A DNA stretch of 18,296 bases from Chloroflexota bacterium (GTDB lineage Bacteria; Chloroflexota; Dehalococcoidia; UBA2979). Below the pieces are notes generated by a model. The model searched no databases and was not told the DNA's origin. It saw only the letters and a list, made by a program, of their open reading frames with translations. This document shows positions 1 through 5,789 of this stretch, one piece after another. The first letter of the stretch is position 1, and the number at the start of each line of letters is the position of its first letter. The stretch covers positions 1 to 18,296 of the forward strand of contig VGPB01000018.1 of assembly GCA_016875695.1 (NCBI GenBank). Reading direction: 5' to 3'. Both the position numbers and the translations under genes were made by a program.

Positions 1-222
1 GAGGTGTTGGGCACGGGCGACGCGATCGCGCAGGCGGTGCGCGTCGCGGGCGGCGCGGCGCCGGTCGCCGCCGGCGGCGAGGTGGTGGACACGAGCGGCG
101 GCGCAGCGCTCGGCGGGCCGATCCCGGCCGAGCAGCTGCACTGGTGGGAGGCCGCGCTGCTGCTGCTGTGCCCGGAGTTGGCGTGGGGCGCGCCGGACGG
201 AGAGGACGGCGCCGTCGGCTAA
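1..222 (+). CDS. C-terminal part of an unidentified protein (5' end outside window)
   Basis: Frame 1 is open from the first base to a TAA, and nearly every codon ends in G or C, the same bias as the confident genes here, so this is likely real coding sequence. The 73 visible residues are rich in Ala and Gly. They include a Trp-Trp pair (LHWWEAALLLLCPELAW) in a short hydrophobic stretch near the end and an acidic tail. I do not recognise a family. An ATG-like start cannot be placed because the frame is open to the window edge. There is a TTG at codon 3, but nothing supports it as a start. It is followed by a structured spacer rather than by a close neighbour. Confidence 0.5.
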   Translation, partial: EVLGTGDAIAQAVRVAGGAAPVAAGGEVVDTSGGAALGGPIPAEQLHWWEAALLLLCPELAWGAPDGEDGAVG

Positions 223-287
223 CTCTCTCATCGCGGTCGTGGACCCGCCCCTCCGGCCCGGGGGCCCCGCCACCCGCCCTTTTCCTT

Positions 288-318
288 GGTGCTTCGCCCC
301 AAACCCCATCCGGGAACG
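288..318. repeat. Copy (a) of a dispersed GGGGC-NNN-GCCCC hairpin element
   Basis: GGTGC-TTC-GCCCC followed by AAACCCCATCCGGGA. It matches the element at 1087-1114 in loop (TTC), right arm (GCCCC) and the downstream ACCCC...GGG stretch, with one mismatch in the left arm. It lies in the spacer after the partial gene at the window start. Confidence 0.5.
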
Positions 319-337
319 ACTCGCGATGCTGCGGCGG

Positions 338-402
338 CATGCCCTGTCCATCGACGCCGCCCGTGCGCCCTGGCAACGGGCGGCGTCGATGGACAGGGCA
401 TG
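338..402. repeat. Perfect 27-bp inverted repeat with 11-nt loop
   Basis: The arms at 338-364 and 376-402 are exact reverse complements over 27 bases. They begin CATGCCCTGTCC and end GGACAGGGCATG, around the 11-base loop at 365-375. This is much longer than a normal intrinsic terminator stem and no T-run follows on either strand. It sits between two convergent genes (the plus-strand partial gene and the minus-strand VOC gene), so a role as a bidirectional terminator is possible. A cruciform/REP-like element or a miniature mobile-element end is equally possible. No coding sequence is seen in 223-462. Confidence 0.85.
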
Positions 403-462
403 TGGGTCGGTAGCGGCTGAGGATGGCCCCTCGGGCGGTCCTCCTGCCTACCTCACGGAATG

Positions 463-942
463 CTAGGGGGCGGGTACCGCGTGGCCGTGGTGCGCGAGCT
501 CGCCTTCGAGGTCGAGCGCGCGGGTGCCGAAGCCGCGGCTGCCCCACTCCTCGCGCGGGACGACCCAGAAGACCTCGAACTGGTTGCCGTCCGGGTCCTG
601 GCTGTACAGGCTGAAGCTGGCGCCGTGGTCGGACTGGCCGGTGAGCGCGCCGGCGTCGGCGAGCGCGGTTCGCGCTGCGGCGAGGTCCGGCAGCGTGGCG
701 ACCTCTCACGCGAGGTGGTACAGGCCGACGCGCTCGCCGCGCGAGGGCGCGGGCGCGCCGGCGCCGATCCCGAAGAGCCCGAGGTCGTGGTGGTTGTCCG
801 AGCCGCCGGCGCGCATGAAGTGGGCCTGCTCGCTCATGGACTTAACGGCGTTGAAGCCGAGCACGTCGCGGTAGAAGTCGCGTGTGGCGCCGGCGTTGCG
901 CACCCAGAGCACGGCGTGGTTGAGGCGGTTGATGGTGAACAT
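463..942 (-). pseudogene. VOC/glyoxalase-family protein interrupted by an in-frame TGA
   Basis: This is a vicinal oxygen chelate (glyoxalase / extradiol-dioxygenase-like) single-domain protein of 159 codons. The ATG at 942 is chosen because GGAGGG lies five to six bases upstream and the following residues (MFTINRLNHAVLWV) are a typical VOC start. The HHE metal triad is visible: His in LNHAV, His in GLYHLA, and Glu in FEVFWV near the end. A TGA at 706-708 falls where the family has an aromatic residue (GLYHLA-x-EV). Translation continues in the same frame, with convincing VOC sequence (SLYSQDPDGNQFEVFWVVP), to a TAG at 463-465. TGA is a normal stop elsewhere in the window, so readthrough is unlikely. 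One TGG-to-TGA change, real or a sequence error, explains the break. It follows the YceI remnant by 26 bases. The substrate is unknown. Confidence 0.85.
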
Positions 943-968
943 GGTGCCCTCCAATCGCATCGATCAGG

Positions 969-1085
969 CTACTGCTGCTGAGCGGCTTCGATGTGCAGGG
1001 TGACGCGCACGGTGTCGCCGACGACGACTCCGCCGGTCTCGAGCGCGGGGTTGCAACTCAGGCCGAAGTGTGCCCGCCGCCCCAC
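969..1085 (-). pseudogene. C-terminal remnant of a YceI-like lipid-binding protein
   Basis: The minus-strand frame ending in TAG at 969-971 reads RAHFGLSCNPALETGGVVV and then GDTVRVTLHIEAAQQQ. This matches the end of YceI-like isoprenoid-binding lipocalin-fold proteins (FGLxWNxxLETGGxxVGDxVxIxLxxEA), with Cys where the family usually has Trp. Only about 37 residues remain of a domain that is normally around 170-190. Upstream, the similarity stops at a GC-rich hairpin element (1087-1105). No other frame between there and the next gene stop at 1273 restores the rest. I treat it as a gene fragment, possibly truncated by insertion of the element. The identity rests on a short motif. Confidence 0.6.
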
Positions 1086-1086
1086 T

Positions 1087-1114
1087 TCCGGGGCTTCGCC
1101 CCGGACCCCCGGGG
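1087..1114. repeat. Copy (b) of the GGGGC-NNN-GCCCC hairpin element
   Basis: TCCGGGGC-TTC-GCCCCGGA forms an 8-bp stem with a TTC loop and is followed by CCCCCGGGG. It lies exactly where YceI similarity ends. The rest of the gap to 1272 holds further short inverted repeats (GGACCCC at 1103-1109 against GGGGTCC at 1152-1158, and a GGCAG...CTGCC hairpin) and no convincing coding sequence. Confidence 0.65.
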
Positions 1115-1272
1115 TTCTGAAACGCCGGCGCGGCAGTCGGCTGCCTGCTCAGGGGTCCGCTGTTTCGGAGTGCTGCGGGCAGCGCTGCGCCCCACCGCGC
1201 CGTTCCGCGATGGGGGCTGGCCAGCGCCGGGGCTCGGCGCATGTCCCCGCCGCTGGCGAGCGCGACCGACGC

Positions 1273-1983
1273 CTAGAACGTCTGTTTGCTGCGGGCGTCC
1301 TCGATGGTCGCAATGTCGCCGAGGCCGAGCTCGTCGCGCACGTTGACGAGCGATTCGAAGGCGGCACGCGGGGTGCCCCAGCGCTTGCGGCGCAGCGCGA
1401 GCCCGGCGACGCGGGCGCGGTGCGCGGCGACGGGTAGCACTTGGTCGACGCGCTTGCGCAGCGCCTCGTACATCTGAGGCGGGTGGCTGAGCTCGAGGCG
1501 CGCCATCTGCAGCGCGATGAAGTCGCAGCCGAGCGCCCCCTCGGTGTCCCAGTCTTCGGGCGGGTCCTTGAGCAGGTCCTTCATGGCCTGGTGGCGCTGC
1601 TCGTGCTCCCATTCGCGGTCGAGGCCGAGGGGGGCAACGGCGACTTCGGCGTCGGGCTCGAGCACGAGCTCGCGCAGCGCGCCGCGCACGAGGTCGGCGC
1701 CCTGCGGCTGGCGGCCGGCCGGCTTGCGGACGAGGGGGTAGCCGTCGAGCGTCTGGCGCACGTGCTGCAGCGCGACGGCGAGCGCGTGCGGCAGCGCGTG
1801 TGTGGGGATGCCCGAGTGCAGGGCGATCGTGACGGTCTTCGCCGCCCACTTCACATGCGAGAGCTCTCCGCCCTCGTCGCCCAAGATGCGCAGCTCGCGG
1901 TTGGTCTGCGTGCCGACGCGGCCCGCGATCTCGCGGTACATGGGGTCGACGCGGTCGTCGATGTCGCGGCCGAGGACTTTCAT
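1273..1983 (-). CDS. Conserved-looking 236-residue protein of unknown function
   Basis: The ATG at 1983 is chosen because AGGGAG lies seven bases upstream (CAGGGAGCACCACG) and upstream sequence loses protein-like character. The protein is soluble-looking, with no signal peptide or membrane segment. It starts MKVLGRDIDDRVDPMYREIA and contains a His-rich helix, HALPHALAVALQHV, followed by a GYP turn. It also has an acidic middle (VLEPDAEVAVAPLGLDREWE), a segment LGCDFIALQMARLELSHP and a basic Arg-rich region. The spacing of the His-rich helix to GYP loosely recalls HExxH...GYP metallopeptidase-like hypothetical proteins, but there is no HExxH, so I assign no function. Because of the frameshift upstream, this frame is continuous without a stop from the glycosylase gene. 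Confidence 0.75.
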   Translation of the reverse strand: MKVLGRDIDDRVDPMYREIAGRVGTQTNRELRILGDEGGELSHVKWAAKTVTIALHSGIPTHALPHALAVALQHVRQTLDGYPLVRKPAGRQPQGADLVRGALRELVLEPDAEVAVAPLGLDREWEHEQRHQAMKDLLKDPPEDWDTEGALGCDFIALQMARLELSHPPQMYEALRKRVDQVLPVAAHRARVAGLALRRKRWGTPRAAFESLVNVRDELGLGDIATIEDARSKQTF

Positions 1984-2127
1984 CGTGGTGCTCCCTGGGC
2001 GGTACGTCGGCAGTTGGCGGCGGGATCGGTACTGAGTGGGTGAGTGAGCGTCGGAGCCGCGTCGACGCAGGATGCAGGATGGCGCAGCTGACGACGGCGC
2101 TGCGGGCCGGCGGCCCCCCCTTCTTGA

Positions 2128-2148
2128 GCGAGGGGCGCAGCCCCTCGC
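2128..2148. repeat. Copy (c) of the hairpin element, downstream of the glycosylase gene
   Basis: GCGAGGGGC-GCA-GCCCCTCGC is a perfect 9-bp stem with a 3-base loop, about 30 bases after the stop of the minus-strand glycosylase gene. It could act as a terminator, but no T-run follows on the minus strand. The core GGGGC-NNN-GCCCC is shared with the elements at 288, 1087 and 14788. The surrounding gap (1984-2176) shows no coding sequence of its own. Confidence 0.6.
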
Positions 2149-2176
2149 GCTCCTCCGGCCGCGGAAGGCGTGCAGG

Positions 2177-2991
2177 TCAGAGCGCGAGCGGCTGGCAGTG
2201 CAGACAGTAGTTGGTCTCGCTTCCGCCGCGGGTCTGGCCGGTGATCTCGTGGCCGCAGCGCGGGCAGGGCTGGCCGGCGCGGGGTGGACGCGCAGGTGGG
2301 CGCACCACTCGTTGTTCTCTTGGTACAGGCGCTCGGCGACCTCCTGCTCGAGGATGGGGCGCGCCCAGTCGAGCGTCTCGCGCATCGTATGGTACAGGCC
2401 GCGCAGCTCCTCGACGCTCATCGTGGCGCGGCGGCGGTGCGGGTGGAGGCGTGCCGCCCACAGGATCTCGTCGGAGTAGGCGTTGGTGATGTCGGCGAGC
2501 ACCTGCTGGTTGGTGAGCACGCTCTTGATCTGGCCGGGGTGGCGGCGGAGGCGCGCGAGAAAGCTCTCCTCGTCGATGGCGAGCGCGTCGGGGCCGAGCT
2601 CGGCGAACTGCGGGACGGTGTCGAGCGCGTCGTGCGGGACGAGGTACCAGCGGCCCATGCGTCGCTGGTCGGAGTAGCTCAGCTGGTGGTCGTCGGTGAA
2701 GCCGAAGACGAGGCCGGTGTAGGCGCGCCTGCGCTCGGCGGGCTCGGCCCAGTGGAAGCGGCCCGTGAGCATGGGGTTGACGACGAGCAGGCGCGCGTCG
2801 TCCGTGGCGAAGAGCAGGAACTTGTCGTGGCCGCGGATGCCGGTGAGCGCGTGGCCGACGAGCGTGCCCAGTGCCTCGGTGCCGGTGCGCACGAGCCACG
2901 GGACGGGCGCGTCGATGCGCGCGACGGGGTTGTCGGCGAGGCGAGGGGCGAGGAAGCCGGCGATCGCTTCGAGGTTCGGGGTCTCAGGCAC
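2177..2991 (-). pseudogene. Fpg/Nei-family DNA glycosylase, frameshifted before the zinc finger
   Basis: This is a bifunctional base-excision-repair glycosylase/AP lyase of the formamidopyrimidine (Fpg/MutM) and endonuclease VIII (Nei) superfamily. It starts at GTG, giving catalytic Pro2-Glu3 (VPETPNLEAI). A DKFLLF segment resembles the beta-hairpin Lys region, and MLTGRF corresponds to the family's xMTGRL motif. A helix-two-turn-helix follows: QIKSVLTNQQVLADITNAYS then DEILWAARLHP. The frame then goes wrong near a C4 run (GGGG on the plus strand, 2281-2284). The zinc finger CPRCGHEITGQTRGGSETNY...CLHC (C-x2-C-x16-C-x2-C) and stop TGA lie one frame over. The 815-base span becomes 272 codons if one base is added, the usual length. 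The start overlaps the prephenate dehydratase stop by eight bases, so translation is probably coupled. Whether the break is real or an assembly error cannot be decided here. Confidence 0.85.
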
Positions 2992-3832
2992 CGTCGGAGC
3001 TTGGAGGGCGCGGGCCCGTCCAGCGGGGGTAAGAGCCGAGCACGCGCAGCCACAGCGTGACATCTCGCGCGGCGGCGATCGCAGAGGCGGCGGGCTCGAC
3101 GGCACGGTGGCCCTGAAGGTCGAGCAGGAACACGTACGTGCCGAGCGCGCGGCGGGTGGGGCGGGACTCGATGCGCGTGAGGTTGATGCCGCGGCTGGCG
3201 AACACGCTGAGCAGCTCGACGAGCGAGCCGGGGCGGTCGTGGTGCGTGGTGCACGCGAGCGAGGTCTTGTCGTCGCCGGTGGGTGCGGCGTCGTGCGGCG
3301 CGAGCACGACGAAGCGCGTCTTGTTGCCGGGCTCGTCGGCGATGTCGTCGGCGTAGACGTGCGCTCCGTAGAGCTGCGCGGCGAGCGGGGTGGTGACGGC
3401 GAGCGCGCCGTGCTCGACGAGCGCTGACTCGACGGCGGCGACGGTGGACAGCGTAGCGACGGGCGCCGCAGTCGGGGCGAGGGTGGCGAGACGCGCGCGG
3501 CACTGCGCGAGCGCCTGCGGGTGCGAGTACACGACGCGCGCGCGCGCGAGCTCGACGCCCGGGGCGCCGACGAGCACGTGGCGAATCGGCAGGACGACCT
3601 CGCCGGCGACGCGCAGCGCCATGTCGTCGCGCAGCAGCAGGTCGATGGTTTCGAGCACGGAGCCTTCGAGCGCGTTCTCGATGGCGCAGACGGCGGCGTC
3701 GGCGGCGCCGGTACGCACGGCCTCGACGGCGGCGGCGACGCTCGGGACGGGCAGCAGCTCCGCGGTGGGATCGCAGGCGATGGCGGCGGCCTCGGTGTTG
3801 GTGCCGCGGGGACCGAGGTGCGCGAGGCGCAC
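2984..3832 (-). CDS. pheA: Prephenate dehydratase (standalone, with ACT domain)
   Basis: Converts prephenate to phenylpyruvate in phenylalanine synthesis; cytoplasmic. At 282 residues it has the usual monofunctional length, with no chorismate mutase domain. The N-terminal domain opens LAHLGPRGTNTEAAA, where the family usually has GTF[ST]E (Asn here for Phe). Further motifs are IENALEGSV (about 51-59) and the catalytic NKTRF (170-174; Thr172, Arg173, Phe174). The C-terminal ACT domain (about 189-265) has RPGSLVELL and the ESRP phenylalanine-binding motif (222-225), so feedback inhibition by Phe is expected. The start is GTG, two bases after the upstream TAG, and the end overlaps the glycosylase start. 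It belongs to a tightly packed minus-strand operon in which no other aromatic gene is visible. Confidence 0.95.
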   Translation of the reverse strand: MRLAHLGPRGTNTEAAAIACDPTAELLPVPSVAAAVEAVRTGAADAAVCAIENALEGSVLETIDLLLRDDMALRVAGEVVLPIRHVLVGAPGVELARARVVYSHPQALAQCRARLATLAPTAAPVATLSTVAAVESALVEHGALAVTTPLAAQLYGAHVYADDIADEPGNKTRFVVLAPHDAAPTGDDKTSLACTTHHDRPGSLVELLSVFASRGINLTRIESRPTRRALGTYVFLLDLQGHRAVEPAASAIAAARDVTLWLRVLGSYPRWTGPRPPSSDGA

Positions 3833-3834
3833 GG

Positions 3835-4518
3835 CTAGGAGCCGGCGTCGACGGGGACGCCGCTGATTAGGGCGCGCAGCTCGGGCTCGGCCTCGGAGCG
3901 AATCACGGCGATCACTTCGTCGCCGGGGGCGAGCACGGTGTCGGCAGTGGGGATGCGCGGGGTGCCGGCGACATCGACGACGAGCGAGATCACGGTCTCG
4001 GCGGGGAGCGGGAGATCGCGCACGGCGCGGCCTGCGGCGAGCGAGCCGGCGAGCACGTGCAGGTCGACGAGCTCGAGGCCCGAGCCGTGCAGGCGCATGA
4101 GCGGGACGAGCGTGTGCTCCGGGAGGTCGAACTCGATCTGCGCGAGGATGGCGGCGGTGGCGGAGACGGTGGAGTCGATGCCGAGCAGGCGGAAGAGGCG
4201 CTCGTTACGGGGGTTGTTGACGCGGGCGATCGAGCGCTCGACGTGGAACCAGTGCTTGGCGACCTGGCAGGCGACGAGGTTGACGCCGTCCTCGCCGGTG
4301 ACGGCGATGAGCACGTCGGCGCGACGCGCGCCGACGTGCTCGAGCAGCGCGACCTCAGTGCCGTCGCCGTGCACGATCATCTCGCCGAGCTCCTCGCGCA
4401 GCTCGCTGGCGCGGGCGCGCTCGCGCTCGACGAGCACGACCTCGTGGTCGGCGAGCGCCTGCAGCTCGAGCGCGAGGCCGTAGCCGACGGTGCCTGCGCC
4501 GACGATGATGATGTACAT
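3835..4518 (-). CDS. TrkA/Ktr-type RCK protein (RCK-N plus RCK-C)
   Basis: Cytoplasmic nucleotide-binding regulatory subunit of a potassium transport system. The N-terminal Rossmann domain begins MYIIIVGAGTVGYGLALELQ, with the GxGxxG dinucleotide-binding loop, followed by VVLVERE (the acidic end of beta-2) and VHGDGTE. The NLVACQVAK and ARVNNP segments are typical of TrkA-N. The C-terminal 80 or so residues (LELVDLHVLAGSLAAGRAV...VIAVIRSEAEPEL) form a TrkA-C ligand-binding domain. At 227 residues it is a complete single RCK unit. It starts two bases after the stop of the preceding RCK gene, so the two are almost certainly co-translated and may hetero-oligomerise. No TrkH/KtrB membrane subunit is present in this window. 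Confidence 0.9.
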   Translation of the reverse strand: MYIIIVGAGTVGYGLALELQALADHEVVLVERERARASELREELGEMIVHGDGTEVALLEHVGARRADVLIAVTGEDGVNLVACQVAKHWFHVERSIARVNNPRNERLFRLLGIDSTVSATAAILAQIEFDLPEHTLVPLMRLHGSGLELVDLHVLAGSLAAGRAVRDLPLPAETVISLVVDVAGTPRIPTADTVLAPGDEVIAVIRSEAEPELRALISGVPVDAGS

Positions 4519-4520
4519 CG

Positions 4521-4952
4521 CTACTCCCGGGCGGAGCTCGTGGGCGCAGGCGCCTCGCGGAAGAGCGCGTCGTACGCGAGGTCGGCGCCGATGTTCGTGG
4601 GGCTGAAGGTGCGCAGGCCGAGGTGGGCGAAGATCTCGCCGCGGAACGGGTCATAGACGCGCGCGACCACGACGGCGACCCCGAAGACGTGGCGCGCCAT
4701 CTGCGCGGCGAGCAGGTTGCGGTTGTCGCCTTGGGTGAGCGCGAGGAACGCATCGGCCTGGCGCAGGCCGGCGCCTTCGAGCACGTGGTCGTCGACGCCG
4801 GAGCCGACGAGCTTGTGCCCGGTGAAATCGGTGGGGAGGCGGCGGAAGGCGTAGGGCTCGTTGTCGATGACGGTGACGTCGTGGCCCTCGTGAGAGAGGC
4901 GGGAAGCGAGGGTGGAGCCGACGCGGCCGCAGCCCATGATCACGATGCGCAC
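4521..4952 (-). CDS. TrkA-N (RCK-N only) potassium uptake regulatory protein
   Basis: This 143-residue protein is a single TrkA-N/RCK-N Rossmann domain: MRIVIMGCGRVGSTLASRLS with GxGxxG, VTVIDNE with the acidic residue that usually selects NAD(H), LVGSGVDD, and ALTQGDNRNLLAAQMAR. There is no RCK-C domain, so it is shorter than usual TrkA. Its partner next door carries N and C domains, suggesting a two-gene RCK system of the kind seen in other bacteria with split Trk/Ktr regulators. The GTG start lies 12 bases after the UspA stop, with GGCAGG as a weak ribosome-binding site. Its link with UspA suggests a role in osmotic or energy stress, which is inference from context. Confidence 0.88.
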   Translation of the reverse strand: MRIVIMGCGRVGSTLASRLSHEGHDVTVIDNEPYAFRRLPTDFTGHKLVGSGVDDHVLEGAGLRQADAFLALTQGDNRNLLAAQMARHVFGVAVVVARVYDPFRGEIFAHLGLRTFSPTNIGADLAYDALFREAPAPTSSARE

Positions 4953-4964
4953 GGGTGGCCTGCC

Positions 4965-5423
4965 TTAGGTCTCCGGGCTGTCTACGGGGTAGCGGATCAG
5001 CCAGACTTGCTCCGAGGCGTGCTCCAGCAGGTGCTGAGCGAGCTCGCCGATCTCGAAGCGGCCGTAGGGTCGATGGTAGCCGAGGCCCACGACGATCGCA
5101 TCCGCGCCGAGCACGGAGGCCTCTTCGAGCACGGCCTCGCCGGCGTGGCGGGCCTGGAGGATGCGGCCTTCGATGCGCACGTCGTGGTCGGTGGCGATCT
5201 GCTCGATGGAGGCGAGCACGGCCTCCCCGCGCTGCAGTTGCTCGTGGAGGTCGGCGTCCAGGGGGAGGGTGCGCGGGACCTCGATGACGAAGAGCCCGGT
5301 GATGCGGGCGTGGGTGCGGCGGGCGAGGTCGCAGGCGACGGCTAACGCGTTGGCGGAGGGCTCCGAGTCGTCGCAGACGACGAGGTAGGTGCGGATGGCG
5401 GTCAGCGGGGCGCGGTGCGGCAC
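4965..5423 (-). CDS. Universal stress protein (UspA-like)
   Basis: A 152-residue single-domain Usp protein with an alpha/beta nucleotide-binding-like fold. The first strand is IRTYLVVCDDSEPSANALAV, with the family's Asp and Ser, and the last strands and helix are ADAIVVGLGYHRPYGRFEIG then ELAQHLLEHASEQVWLIR. The usual G-x2-G-x9-G-[ST] ATP loop is not intact: the Ser/Thr position reads Glu in GELAQ and the glycine spacing is off. It is therefore more likely an ATP-independent UspA type. The start is GTG, two bases after the TAG of the small membrane gene (TAGCCGTG, the same junction as at pheA). It precedes two RCK genes, a frequent association with potassium transport. Confidence 0.9.
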   Translation of the reverse strand: MPHRAPLTAIRTYLVVCDDSEPSANALAVACDLARRTHARITGLFVIEVPRTLPLDADLHEQLQRGEAVLASIEQIATDHDVRIEGRILQARHAGEAVLEEASVLGADAIVVGLGYHRPYGRFEIGELAQHLLEHASEQVWLIRYPVDSPET

Positions 5424-5425
5424 GG

Positions 5426-5590
5426 CTAGCGGTGCCGCGAGAGCTCGACGCGGAGAGCCGCATCGAGCAGGAGCACGACGCCGAGGGCGCCCCCGGCGTT
5501 GACGAGGTTGTCGGAGCGGAGCGCGAAGAGCAGTGCGACGAGGCCTGCGAGGAAGGCGGCGGCGGCGATGACGAGGTCCAGCTTGTGCAT
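5426..5590 (-). CDS. Small two-helix membrane protein, unknown function
   Basis: The 54 codons from ATG read MHKLDLVIAAAAFLAGLVAL, then LFALRSDN, a second hydrophobic run (AGGALGVVLLLDAAL) and a basic tail RVELSRHR. Two membrane segments at about residues 6-25 and 33-50 make a hairpin. No family is recognised. TTGAGG about six bases upstream is a plausible ribosome-binding site, and the downstream UspA gene begins two bases after its stop. It is the first gene of the minus-strand operon and follows a promoter with a perfect TTGACA. Co-transcription with Usp and RCK genes would suit a membrane-stress or ion-transport accessory role, but that is a guess from position. Confidence 0.65.
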   Translation of the reverse strand: MHKLDLVIAAAAFLAGLVALLFALRSDNLVNAGGALGVVLLLDAALRVELSRHR

Positions 5591-5664
5591 GCGTGCCTCA
5601 AGGGTACCGCGGGCGACGCCGCGGCGGGCCCGGGGTAGCGTGTGCGCGGTGGTCACAGGCGCGG

Positions 5665-5694
5665 AAGCTAGGCGCGGGCGCGTGGCGGTGTCAA
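5665..5694 (-). promoter_or_regulatory. Candidate sigma-70-type promoter for the minus-strand operon
   Basis: A perfect -35 TTGACA (5694-5689) is followed after 18 bases by TAGCTT (5670-5665), which keeps the T, A and final T of the -10 consensus. Transcription would start near 5658, leaving a leader of about 68 bases before the small membrane gene. A perfect TTGACA is notable in such GC-rich DNA, but the -10 is weak. Confidence 0.45.
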
Positions 5695-5739
5695 CGGTCG
5701 GGGCTCGCGCGGCGTGCCCGGGCGCGTCGGGTGGCGGAG

Positions 5740-5745
5740 TAGAAT
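5740..5745 (+). promoter_or_regulatory. Candidate -10 element for the pdxS operon
   Basis: TAGAAT matches the TATAAT consensus at five of six positions and lies 45 bases before the chosen pdxS start. I see no good -35 at 16-18 bases upstream. The gap 5591-5789 is a divergent intergenic region serving both operons. Confidence 0.3.
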
Positions 5746-5789
5746 CGAGGGGCAACGCATCGCCTGAGACGGTGGAATGGGAGCGCGCG

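Noticed and set aside
706..708. TGA read as tryptophan (alternative genetic code)
   Set aside because: pdxS, pdxT, thrB, pheA and the glycosylase all end at TGA in sensible places, so TGA is a normal stop here.
460..981. A plus-strand open frame opposite the VOC gene
   Set aside because: The minus strand shows the VOC metal ligands and a good ribosome-binding site; the plus frame is its antisense with Ala/Val/Glu repetition.
5499..5789. A longer N-terminus for pdxS through the open frame upstream
   Set aside because: The extension crosses the divergent promoter region and antisense of the small membrane gene, and is Arg/Ala-rich without similarity; the GTG at 5790 has GGGAG at proper spacing.
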